A stretch of 64,000 nt of DNA, from contig UEIF01000009.1 of the NCBI GenBank assembly GCA_900468805.1, positions 186,001 to 250,000 on the forward strand, in the 5' to 3' direction. The DNA comes from Hyphomicrobiales bacterium (GTDB lineage Bacteria; Pseudomonadota; Alphaproteobacteria; Rhizobiales; Rhizobiaceae). A program made the translations under genes and the position numbers. Of this stretch, positions 32,687 through 40,782 are shown one piece after another (positions within the stretch are counted from its first letter, which is position 1; each line of letters opens with the position of its first letter). A model generated the notes under the pieces. It saw nothing but the letters and a program-made list of their open reading frames with translations, was not told the DNA's origin and did not search any database.

Positions 32687-33745
32687 TTAGCGAAGGCTGA
32701 ATTCGCTACGGCGCTCAAGAAAGCTGGCGCGAACGACCTCGTTCAGGCCCGACGCCGCCTCCCCCCGCATCGATCTGTAGAGAAGATCGCCAAGGCGCTG
32801 TCCGATGATGAAATTTGGAAAATAATAGGTGCTGAGAGGGGGAGTATAGAAGTCATGAAGGCGGCTACCGGAATAGGTCAGGATTGAAAAATCCTCTCCA
32901 ACCTTTCGGCCGAGATCGGCAAGGCCGGAGACAAAACCGAGGGCTGCCTCGTCGCTTGCGACGAACGCACTGGTGACCCGGGGATATTTAGCAAGCGCAT
33001 CCACGGCGATCTTCTTGCCGCTGTCAGGCGTGGTTGCGGTGAAGAACATCCGCTCGTCGGGAACGGTCAAGTTCCTGCGGTTGAACTCCGCTGTCCAGCC
33101 TTTGATGAATTGCAGGCTGTAGGTGAATTGGCTCGATGGGGCAACGAGCAGTGGCGCCTTGTGCCCGGCATCGAGCAAACGCGCCGCCGCAGCTGCGCCG
33201 ATCTCCTCGTGATCGATATCGATGCTCGGATGTTTGCTGAGCAGTTCGGTCCGGCCGAAGGTGACGAAGGGCATTCCGACTTCCAGCAGGTATTTCACCC
33301 GGTCGTCCTGCGGCCGCGTATGCGTGAGGATGACGCCGTCGACCGTTCCTTCCTCGACGAGATCCCTCACCGTTGCGAGCGGGTCGTCAGCCTGAAACTG
33401 CGGGACGACCGTCGTGCGGTAGCCATATTGTTTCATCGCGCCGCAAAAACCCTCGATCAGCGAAGCGACGACGATATTCATCTCGCCATCCCGATAAAAC
33501 GGCATGATGACGCCGACGGCATGGGTCTTGCCCGTTCTCAGATTGATGCCGCCGAGATTCGGACGGTAACCGAGCTCGGATGCAGCTTTCTTGACGAGGT
33601 CGATCGTCTCGCGATTGACCTCGGGGCCATCCTTCAATGCGCGACTGACGGTCGTGACGGAGAGGCCGAGCGATTTCGCCACGGTGCGCAGGGTCACCCG
33701 CTGTGCAGCCCTGCGGGATGCCGCCAGTTTCGCTTGATCCGCCAC
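32687..33745 (-). CDS. LacI-family transcriptional repressor
   Basis: A 352-residue regulator. The HTH and hinge helix read VTLRTVAKSLGLSVTTVSRA with SELGYRPN, followed by a periplasmic-binding-protein-like effector domain (AVGVIMPFYRDGEMNIVVAS, GTVDGVILTHTRP, SAFVASDEAALGFVSGLADL). The GTG at 33745 is preferred because GGAGGAAACCTGC sits directly before it; a GTG ten codons upstream lacks a ribosome binding site. It is transcribed toward the isomerase operon, and the two palindromes at 32549 and 32637 are its likely operators. The effector is probably a sugar or polyol processed by the adjacent enzymes. Confidence 0.88.
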   Translation of the reverse strand: MADQAKLAASRRAAQRVTLRTVAKSLGLSVTTVSRALKDGPEVNRETIDLVKKAASELGYRPNLGGINLRTGKTHAVGVIMPFYRDGEMNIVVASLIEGFCGAMKQYGYRTTVVPQFQADDPLATVRDLVEEGTVDGVILTHTRPQDDRVKYLLEVGMPFVTFGRTELLSKHPSIDIDHEEIGAAAAARLLDAGHKAPLLVAPSSQFTYSLQFIKGWTAEFNRRNLTVPDERMFFTATTPDSGKKIAVDALAKYPRVTSAFVASDEAALGFVSGLADLGRKVGEDFSILTYSGSRLHDFYTPPLSTYYFPNFIIGQRLGDLLYRSMRGEAASGLNEVVRASFLERRSEFSLR

Positions 33746-33973
33746 GCAGGTTTCCTCCACTTCGACAGCCAACACCGTTACAGCAATACCGCGATGTCTA
33801 ACCTATCGCGCGAGTTGCGTCCAAAGGGAGCTGTCAGATCCGAAGCTCGCTACGTTGGATACTCAACGATGTCGGTCGTTGAGAGCAGCAGCTTCAGCTA
33901 GCCACGCGACCCCCGTTCCCGTAAAAGCTGATAACCATTTAGTTATTTCGCAACCCCGCCTGAGGTACTCGTC

Positions 33974-34903
33974 ATGAAATTCTACAAGCTTCCGCAGACT
34001 GATCTCGAAGTGTCAAGCATCATCCTCGGCATGATGCGGATCGCCAATATGAGCAATGGCGAAATCCAGAAATTGATCGGCGGCGCACGCGATGCCGGCG
34101 TGACCTTTATCGATCACGCGGACATTTATGGCGGCGCACCGCATCGCTGCGAGGCCCGTTTCGGCGAAGCGATCTCCCTGACGCCTGCCGAGCGCGAGAA
34201 GCTTCTCATCCAGAGCAAAGTCGGCATCCGCAAGGGATTTTTCGATTTCTCCGCCGAACATATTCTGGCCTCGGTGGATCAGTCGCTTGCGGCGCTGAAG
34301 ACCGACTATCTCGACGTGCTTCTGCTGCATCGCCCTGATACGCTTGTCGAACCCGAGGACGTGGCCGCAGCCTTCGACACGCTCAAATCTTCCGGCAAGG
34401 TCCGGCATTTCGGCGTTTCCAACCACACGCCGGGTCAGGTCGAATTGCTCAAGACCGCGGTCAAGCAACCGCTCATCGTCAACCAGGTACAGCTCAGCAT
34501 CACCCATGCGCCGCTGATTGCATCAGGCGTTGCCGCCAATATGGCGGGACTCGATCAGTCGGTCGACCGCGATAACGGTCTCCTCGACTATTCCCGTGTC
34601 AACGGCATGATGTTGCAGGCCTGGTCGCCGTTCCAGAAGGGTTTTTTCGACGGCGTATTCCTTGGCGATCGCGAAAATTTCGCCGATTTGAACGACGCCA
34701 TCGACGAACTCGCGAAGGCTTATGGCGTAACGCCGACAGGCATTGCCGTCGCCTGGATCACCCGTCACCCGGCAAAGATCCAGGTTGTCCTCGGCACCAC
34801 GAAGCCGGAGCGTGTCGCCGAAGCAGCAGCCGGCTCTTCTGTCCCGCTGACCCGCGAGGAATGGTATCGGCTGTTCAGGGCTGCGGGACACACGCTGCCT
34901 TGA
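33974..34903 (+). CDS. aldo/keto reductase
   Basis: A 309-residue NADPH-dependent TIM-barrel reductase (PF00248), YdhF-like. The catalytic tetrad is visible: Asp and Tyr in FIDHADIYGG, Lys in LIQSKVGIRKG and His in VLLLHRPD. VRHFGVSNHTPGQVELL and the C-terminal VVLGTTKPERV cofactor-binding segment complete the fold. The start follows TGAGGTACTCGTC. It is monocistronic, divergent from the LacI gene (228 bases between starts), and followed by a hairpin. The substrate is unknown; it could reduce an aldehyde or ketose arising from the adjacent sugar pathway. Confidence 0.88.
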   Translation: MKFYKLPQTDLEVSSIILGMMRIANMSNGEIQKLIGGARDAGVTFIDHADIYGGAPHRCEARFGEAISLTPAEREKLLIQSKVGIRKGFFDFSAEHILASVDQSLAALKTDYLDVLLLHRPDTLVEPEDVAAAFDTLKSSGKVRHFGVSNHTPGQVELLKTAVKQPLIVNQVQLSITHAPLIASGVAANMAGLDQSVDRDNGLLDYSRVNGMMLQAWSPFQKGFFDGVFLGDRENFADLNDAIDELAKAYGVTPTGIAVAWITRHPAKIQVVLGTTKPERVAEAAAGSSVPLTREEWYRLFRAAGHTLP

Positions 34904-34916
34904 TCTGCTGCGAGGA

Positions 34917-34943
34917 ATAGCCGTCCGATAATCGGGCGGCTAT
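34917..34943 (+). terminator. probable terminator hairpin after the aldo/keto reductase gene
   Basis: ATAGCCGTCCGA, loop TAA, TCGGGCGGCTAT forms a 12-base-pair stem with one G-T wobble, starting 14 bases after the stop codon. It is followed by CCTTCC rather than a T-run, so the intrinsic terminator call is tentative. Confidence 0.45.
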
Positions 34944-35025
34944 CCTTCCAGGGCGGAGGTGCAGCTGTGATGACGGATGGCGCCCGAAGCCTAACAAACG
35001 GAGCTGGCATCACGCCAAGTTGCTT

Positions 35026-35784
35026 TTAACTAGACAGAGAAGCCTCAGACAAGCCGCCGCTCGAGACTGGTGATTTCCGATTGGCCCAAGCCCACCTGCG
35101 CGAGATAGGCGCCAACGCCGCCGTAACGTGTGGCGAGGTGCCCGAGTGTGCGGCCATGCTGTGCGGTGCCGACGCGAGGATCACTTCCGCAAGGCTCGAA
35201 GGAATACCGCGTGCGATCGCCCGTGCATGGAAGTCGGCAAGCAAGGGAGCGAATATCGATCCGGTCAGCGCGTAATCTTCGATGATAACAGCGTCATCGA
35301 CGCCGGCCTGTGCGAGCATCAGAGCCGCAATGATGCCGGTGCGATCCTTGCCGGCCGAACAATGGAAGAGGACGATCCCATCAGGTGCGTGTGCGATCGT
35401 CGTCAGCACTTTGGCGATCGCTGGCTGACAATTGTCGAGTGCCTGGCAGTATCGGTCGCCCATATCGAAATCGGACAATTGCGCTGCCATCATTTCAACC
35501 GGCGCCAAAGCCGAAAATAGCGGGACGTTGTCGTAACGAACCCGCGCATCCTCCGTGAAAGGATTGGCCTCCTGAGCGAGTTCCTGCGGATTGCGCAAGT
35601 CGATCACTGTCGTCACCCCATAAGCGATCAGCGCCTCGATATCGGCCGCGCTCAGCGCATGCAGTGCGTCGCCGCGCAAAACCGAGCGCCAACGCGTCAG
35701 CCCACCGTGGCCCGCCGGATAGCCGCCAAGGTCGCGCACGTTGCGAGCGCCGGTAAGCGCGATAAGTCTCTCATAATTTTGCAT
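35026..35784 (-). CDS. protein tyrosine phosphatase-like, C-terminal frameshift
   Basis: A 252-residue product of the Y_phosphatase3 type (PF13350). Its catalytic loop HCSAGKDRTG matches the C-x5-R signature, and ARNVRDLGGYPAGHGG and VTTVIDLRNPQE are typical N-terminal blocks. After about residue 212 (near base 35150) the normal C-terminus continues in another frame: TLGHLATRYGGVGAYLAQVG, then LGQSEITSLERRLV and a stop at 35045-35047. One base appears to be missing there. The catalytic core is intact, but about 35 native residues are replaced by an unrelated tail. A sequencing error is possible. It is the last gene of an ABC importer operon, 2 bases after the permease. Confidence 0.7.
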   Translation of the reverse strand: MQNYERLIALTGARNVRDLGGYPAGHGGLTRWRSVLRGDALHALSAADIEALIAYGVTTVIDLRNPQELAQEANPFTEDARVRYDNVPLFSALAPVEMMAAQLSDFDMGDRYCQALDNCQPAIAKVLTTIAHAPDGIVLFHCSAGKDRTGIIAALMLAQAGVDDAVIIEDYALTGSIFAPLLADFHARAIARGIPSSLAEVILASAPHSMAAHSGTSPHVTAALAPISRRWAWANRKSPVSSGGLSEASLSS

Positions 35785-35786
35785 GA

Positions 35787-36647
35787 TCAGCGGATTCCAG
35801 ATTTCATGAAGGATTCGATGACGTGACGCTGGAGAACGAGATAGATCAGAAGGATCGGCAAGCTGGCGAGCGCTGCCGCCGCCATCAGCGGTCCCCAGAG
35901 GTTGCCCTCCTGGGTCATGAACATTTGCAAGCCGATCTGCACGACCGAATTCTCGGGCTTGCGCGACAGCAGCAGCGGCCAGAAATATTCGTTCCAGGCG
36001 GAAATAAAGGCGATGATCGACAAAGACGCGATGGGCGCGCCCATGTTGGGTATGACGATCTGCCAGAGGATGCGCAGGCTTCGCGCCCCATCCATGCGCG
36101 CAGCCTCCAGCACTTCGGTCGGGAAGGCCCGCATGGCATGATAGAGCAGCAGGATCGCGAATGCGTGGGCGGCATTCGGCACGACCAGACCCGCCAAGGT
36201 GTCGAGCAGCCCGAGCCTCGAGGCGAGCACATAGTTCGGGATCATCGTGACCTGGAAAGGCACGAGCCAGGACAAGGCAACCAGACCGTGAACGACGGCT
36301 GACAGCCGCATGCGCCAACGTACCAGTGCATAGGCGGCGAACATGCCGGTGGTTACCTGCAGCAAGGCGGTTGCGGCAGCTACGATCGTCGTGTTGAAGA
36401 GCATCTGCAGCATCGGCACGCGTGTCAAAACAAAGAGGTAATTGTCGAACGTCGGATCGGACGGCCAGAGCGCCGTCGAAAAGATTTCGTTCTCCGGTCG
36501 CAACGATGTGACGATCATCCAGTAGATTGGAAAGATCGAAATGAACGAGAGCACGATCATGACGGCGTGCACGCCGAACTTGCGCCCGAATCCGCGGGAC
36601 GGCGCTGATCGGCCCGGCCGGTGGTCGTCGAGGGCATCAGTTGTCAT
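35787..36647 (-). CDS. sugar ABC transporter permease, MalG/UgpE type
   Basis: A 286-residue six-helix permease. TM1 (AVMIVLSFISIFPIYWMIV) is followed by TSLRPENEIFSTALWP. The EAA loop is seen at EVLEAARMDGARSLRILWQI, and the C-terminus ends RHVIESFMKSGIR. The ATG at 36647, preceded by GAGG, is preferred over a TTG at 36656. It overlaps the upstream permease stop by 11 bases. Together with 36637-37590 and 37672-38967 it forms an importer without an ATPase gene in the locus. Confidence 0.87.
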   Translation of the reverse strand: MTTDALDDHRPGRSAPSRGFGRKFGVHAVMIVLSFISIFPIYWMIVTSLRPENEIFSTALWPSDPTFDNYLFVLTRVPMLQMLFNTTIVAAATALLQVTTGMFAAYALVRWRMRLSAVVHGLVALSWLVPFQVTMIPNYVLASRLGLLDTLAGLVVPNAAHAFAILLLYHAMRAFPTEVLEAARMDGARSLRILWQIVIPNMGAPIASLSIIAFISAWNEYFWPLLLSRKPENSVVQIGLQMFMTQEGNLWGPLMAAAALASLPILLIYLVLQRHVIESFMKSGIR

Positions 36648-37590
36648 AGAAGGCAAACCTCTTCGTCAGCCACATGCAGAGAGCGGCAAGCACCGCGAAG
36701 CCGGCGAAAGCGATCATGCCGGCGGCCGAGCTCCAGCCGGCCGAAAGCGTCTGGAAACCGTATTCCCAGAGCAGGTAAAAGATGTTGGTCGTCGACTTTA
36801 GCGGGCCGCCATTGGTCAGCACGTTGATATAGGCAAAGCTCCATTGTGCGCCGAAAAGTACCGTCATCATCGACAGCAGCAGGATCGTCGGCGAGAGCAA
36901 CGGCAGCCTGATATCGCAGATGATACGCCAGCGGCTGGCACCGTCGATGCGCGCGGCTTCGATATAGGACGGGTTGATACCCGCATTGGCGGCCGAAAAG
37001 AGCAGTGTCGAAAAGCCGATCAGCTTCCAGCCGGTGATCCATGTCAGCGTCGGCAGGGCATAGAGGGGATCGGTCAGAAAGCCGATGCGGCCGAGCCCCA
37101 GGCCCTCGAGGGAAAGCGTAATAAGCCCTTGATCCTCATTCAGCAGCCAGCGCCACAGGATGGCCGCGACGACAGGAGCGATGATCATCGGCACGAAGAT
37201 CAGCGACCGGTAGATCGTCCGGGCGCGGCCGCCGAGATCCTGCGTCCAGATTGCCACGAACAGGGGAATGATCACCGACATCGGAAACAGGCCGATCGTG
37301 TAATAGAGCGTGTTCCAGAGAGCGTTGCGCATTTCCGGCAGCGCCAGCAGCCGCTGGTAGTTGGTCAGCCCGACAAAGCGTTGCGGCGACGTCGGCAGCA
37401 TGTTCCACTGATAGAAAGACAGGCGGAACGTCTCGGCAAGCGGGATGTAGGTCCAGACCATCAGCAGGATGAGCGCGGGCGTAAGATACAGCCAGGGTGA
37501 AATGGTAAAGCGTTCGCGGGTGATTTCCGATTGCACCGAAGCCGTTTTCGTTAAGGCGGCGCCGGCCACCTCTGCCTGGATATCTGTCAT
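36637..37590 (-). CDS. sugar ABC transporter permease, MalF/UgpA type
   Basis: A 317-residue permease with an N-terminal cytoplasmic extension of about 30 residues, then TM1 (WLYLTPALILLMVWTYIPLA). The EAA loop is at SYIEAARIDGASRWRIICDI, followed by RLPLLSPTILLLSMM. LSFYQWNMLPTSPQRFVGL is typical of UgpA-like permeases. The start follows GGAGCTTTCGTCA. It lies 81 bases downstream of the binding-protein gene and is translationally coupled to the second permease. Confidence 0.87.
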   Translation of the reverse strand: MTDIQAEVAGAALTKTASVQSEITRERFTISPWLYLTPALILLMVWTYIPLAETFRLSFYQWNMLPTSPQRFVGLTNYQRLLALPEMRNALWNTLYYTIGLFPMSVIIPLFVAIWTQDLGGRARTIYRSLIFVPMIIAPVVAAILWRWLLNEDQGLITLSLEGLGLGRIGFLTDPLYALPTLTWITGWKLIGFSTLLFSAANAGINPSYIEAARIDGASRWRIICDIRLPLLSPTILLLSMMTVLFGAQWSFAYINVLTNGGPLKSTTNIFYLLWEYGFQTLSAGWSSAAGMIAFAGFAVLAALCMWLTKRFAFYDN

Positions 37591-37671
37591 TGACGAAAGC
37601 TCCGATCGACTGTCGGTGAAGGGCGGCCCTCGCCGCCGCCCCTCACCTTCCTCGTGAAGACTGCGGAGGAC

Positions 37672-38967
37672 TTACGGCATCAGGTCCTGACCCTGCTCCT
37701 GCGCACCCTTCAGCGCTTCGACCGGGTCGCCGCTTCCGAAGACGGCTTCGCGAACGCCGTCCATCATCATCTTCTCGACCTGGCGATAATTCGGTCCGGG
37801 AAAGGCGATATTGGCGGTCAGACGGTCGAGCTGTTTGATGTTTGCCCGGAACATCGGGTTTTCCTTGAGCCAGGGGCCGAGATAGTTCGGGTCGTCGACG
37901 ATATCGAGGCGCAACGGCAGGTAGCCGATCTTGCTGGTGATGATCGTGTAGGCTTCCTTGCTCGTCAGATATTTGAGGAGCTCATCGGAGGCGCGCTGCT
38001 TGTCGGGGTCCTTGCTGAAGACGAAGAGGGCGCTGCCGGAATTGGTCGGCGCCGTCGGCTTGTCGCCAAAGGAGGGCATCGGTGCAAGCCGCAGCTCGAA
38101 CTTGCCCTGAGCCGACTTCTTGACGCTGGAAAGCAACGCGCTTGTATAGAGGAACATGCCCATATTGCCCGCGGCAAACGTATCGGATGCACTCGCCGGA
38201 TCGATCTTGGCATGGGCGCCGCTGTCGACCATGTTGCGCAGCATCTTCACGGCGTCCGCCGCGTCTTTGTCGGCAAAGGTCAGCGTGTTGCCGTCGCGCA
38301 CCCTGCCGCCATTCGACATGACGATCGACTGATAGACGAAGGTGCCGTCGGTCGGACCATAGGCGCCGGGGAAGAAGCCGTTCTTGCCGGTCTTCTCCTT
38401 GATGGCCTTGCCGGCAATGTTGATATCGTCCCAGGTCCTCGGTGGCTTGTCCGGATCGAGGCCCGCCTGCTTGAAGAGGTCGGCATTGTAAAACAGGATT
38501 GGCGTCGAGAAGGTATAGGCAAGGCCATAGGTCTTGCCGTCGACCTTTCCGAGCTCAAGTCCCTGCGGGATCATGCCGGTGAGCTGATGCTTCAATTCGT
38601 TCGCATCGACCATGTCTTCGAGGGCATTGGCGCCAAGGTCGCTGGAGATATAGATCAGGTCACGGAATACCAATTGCGCCACGTCCGGCTGCTTGCCTGC
38701 AACGATGTCGGCCTGCACGCGCGACATGATCTCATTGGACGGGACGGCAACGGTCTCGACCTTGATGTTGGGGAATTTCTTTTCGAAACCGGCGAGCAGT
38801 TCCTTGGTTGCGTCGGCCCCGGCGCTCGCCGAGGCGAGATTGTAGTTGTAGAAGCTGATCGTCACCGGCTTGTCGACAGATGCGGGCATCTCGGCAAATG
38901 CGCCTGATGGTAAGAGCGAGACGGCGGCGAGCGCTGCCGTGAACTTCAACGTGGTCCTGCGCAACAT
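37672..38967 (-). CDS. sugar ABC transporter substrate-binding protein
   Basis: A 431-residue family 1 binding protein. The signal peptide (LKFTAALAAVSLLPSGAFA) is followed by VTISFYNYNLASASAGADAT. Later blocks are GLAYTFSTPILFYNADLFKQ, SNGGRVRDGNTLTFADKDAA and NMGMFLYTSALLSSVKKS; the last region lines the ligand pocket in UgpB/MalE relatives. The start 38967 follows AGGAGACATCC. A longer open frame to 39339 is rejected because it runs into the metallophosphoesterase gene. Flanking phosphatase genes hint at a phosphorylated or phosphodiester ligand; that is inference from context. Confidence 0.87.
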   Translation of the reverse strand: MLRRTTLKFTAALAAVSLLPSGAFAEMPASVDKPVTISFYNYNLASASAGADATKELLAGFEKKFPNIKVETVAVPSNEIMSRVQADIVAGKQPDVAQLVFRDLIYISSDLGANALEDMVDANELKHQLTGMIPQGLELGKVDGKTYGLAYTFSTPILFYNADLFKQAGLDPDKPPRTWDDINIAGKAIKEKTGKNGFFPGAYGPTDGTFVYQSIVMSNGGRVRDGNTLTFADKDAADAVKMLRNMVDSGAHAKIDPASASDTFAAGNMGMFLYTSALLSSVKKSAQGKFELRLAPMPSFGDKPTAPTNSGSALFVFSKDPDKQRASDELLKYLTSKEAYTIITSKIGYLPLRLDIVDDPNYLGPWLKENPMFRANIKQLDRLTANIAFPGPNYRQVEKMMMDGVREAVFGSGDPVEALKGAQEQGQDLMP

Positions 38968-38983
38968 GGATGTCTCCTGACGT

Positions 38984-39826
38984 TTATTCGGCGGCGACGG
39001 GCACGGCCCGCGCCAACAGCATTTCGAGCGGATAGGTGTTGAGCTCGGCGCGGTCGGACGGCAGCGGCACGAAGGCCATGGTGAGACCGGACGGACGGAT
39101 GGTGCCGATGCCGAATGAGGCGCCGCGAACCATGCGCAAAATGTCGGTGCGCAGAATGTCGGTCGCGGCATGCTGGCCGGTTCCGACGACGACGGGAATG
39201 CCGTGCCAGACGGATACGCGGTCATGATGGATGTGGCCGCTGAGGATGCCGATAACATTGCGACCCTTAAGCAGAGTTCTGAAGCGTTCCGACTGCGGAA
39301 AATGAATAGTCCGCCAATGGGTTGCATCAGGATCTTCACCCAAAGCCGGCGGATGATGAACGACGATCAGCTTCGGCAGATCGGGATGCGTATCCAGTGT
39401 CGAGGCCAGCCAGTCGAACTGCTCCGGATCGATGGTGCCGCCGATCAGTCCCGGCGTCGAGGAGTCGATCGTGACGATGTGGATGCCATCGACGACGGCG
39501 TCGTGATCGTAGGGTGCATCCGGATCTTCGGTCGCAACGCCCATACCCTCGTAAAAGCCGGAGCGCGTGTCGTGATTGCCGAGCGCATAGATGACCGGCA
39601 CGTCGATGCGTGCACCCATGATCTCCTTCAGTCGGCGGAAGCTTTCGGCGTCACCGCGGTTTGTGAGGTCGCCGCTGGCGATCACGAATTGCGGCTTGGG
39701 CGTGACTGTGGCGACCAGATCTAACACCTGGTTGAGCGTCTCGGTCGTATCACTGTACAGATGATCGTCATCGGCGGTGCCGATGTGCAGGTCAGTCAGA
39801 TGAATGAAGGTGGTCTCGCGGCGCAT
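38984..39826 (-). CDS. calcineurin-like metallophosphoesterase
   Basis: A 280-residue binuclear-metal phosphoesterase (PF00149). All five metal and catalytic blocks are seen: HLTDLHIG (D-x-H), SGDLTNRGD (GD), LGNHDTR (GNHD), VVHHPP (H) and LSGHIHHDR (GHxH). The pattern fits the CpdA/GpdQ group acting on cyclic nucleotides or phosphodiesters such as glycerophosphodiesters. It has no signal peptide, so it is cytoplasmic. It lies 16 bases upstream of the binding-protein gene and is probably the first gene of the importer operon, suggesting it cleaves the imported compound. Confidence 0.87.
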   Translation of the reverse strand: MRRETTFIHLTDLHIGTADDDHLYSDTTETLNQVLDLVATVTPKPQFVIASGDLTNRGDAESFRRLKEIMGARIDVPVIYALGNHDTRSGFYEGMGVATEDPDAPYDHDAVVDGIHIVTIDSSTPGLIGGTIDPEQFDWLASTLDTHPDLPKLIVVHHPPALGEDPDATHWRTIHFPQSERFRTLLKGRNVIGILSGHIHHDRVSVWHGIPVVVGTGQHAATDILRTDILRMVRGASFGIGTIRPSGLTMAFVPLPSDRAELNTYPLEMLLARAVPVAAE

Positions 39827-39937
39827 CGGAAGGCTCCCTGACGGTTCTCTGATGAAAACCGATAGAGGGGGCGTGTTTCGCAGGCGTGACGGAATTCGAA
39901 TGCTGTTCGAAAGACGTTAGGACCTCATCCGCGAAGA

Positions 39938-40579
39938 TCAGGAAGCCCGGCGGAACATCGGCGCAATCACCTCCACCATGCGCGCGATGACGAGATCCGG
40001 ATTGTCGAGATCCATCTGATGATTGGTGAGAAGCTCGGTGCGCTGCCGGCTGCGGGTGACCTGCGAACGGATGCCGAGCGCGCAATTCAGACGCCAGCCG
40101 ATATCCACCTCGTCGAGCCAGGGCGCAATCCGCTTCAATTGCGGAATGAAGGCCCGGTGATGCTCGACATCCTCGATAATGCGACGGTAGTGAGGCGCGC
40201 CGTCACGATGGCTGTGTGCCATAGAGGTGAAGTGCGACAGCACGGGATAGCTCGACGTCGGATCGGTCGCCCAGCGGATCGACGGACCGACGAGGGCTGC
40301 AATCACCTCCTCGATATCGGGAGGATTGGGTGCTCGCCGATCGAGGGCTTTCTGCAGCAGGCTCAGGCGCTCGGCGTTCAGCCGGCGATAGACGCGCTCC
40401 GCAACTGCGGTGATCAGTTCTTCCTGGGATCCGAAATGATAGGCGATCGCCGAAGGCGTCGCCTGCGCCTGGATCGCAATCCGGCGCGCCGTCAGCTCTT
40501 CCAGGGCATGCGCCTCGCAAAGCAGCAGCTCGCAGGCATCCATGAGGCGTTTTGCAGTGACGTTTGTTCGGCTGGACAT
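39938..40579 (-). CDS. TetR-family transcriptional regulator
   Basis: A 213-residue regulator with an N-terminal TetR HTH (RLMDACELLLCEAHALEELT, TARRIAIQAQATPSAIAYHF, GSQEELITAVAERVYRRL) and a helical ligand domain. The ATG at 40579 is favoured over an upstream TTG at 40600, with GAAGG about 10 bases before it. It lies 111 bases upstream of the metallophosphoesterase gene on the same strand, so it may control or be part of the phosphatase-importer operon. Effector and operator are not evident. Confidence 0.8.
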   Translation of the reverse strand: MSSRTNVTAKRLMDACELLLCEAHALEELTARRIAIQAQATPSAIAYHFGSQEELITAVAERVYRRLNAERLSLLQKALDRRAPNPPDIEEVIAALVGPSIRWATDPTSSYPVLSHFTSMAHSHRDGAPHYRRIIEDVEHHRAFIPQLKRIAPWLDEVDIGWRLNCALGIRSQVTRSRQRTELLTNHQMDLDNPDLVIARMVEVIAPMFRRAS

Positions 40580-40782
40580 GAGGCGCACACCTTCGCCCAA
40601 TGACTAGGCCGCAAGTATGTAGCCTGGATGACGCAACGCGATGAAAGTTGGGCAACCTCCATTGCCGGCCCGATGCCGTTGCGAAAGCTGTTAGAAACAG
40701 CACGCTCTTCGGCTGACGGCGTTCAACCCATCTTTGTCGCAAACGACCGACAGAGGCGATTCCGGACAGTGCTCGCTACCCC

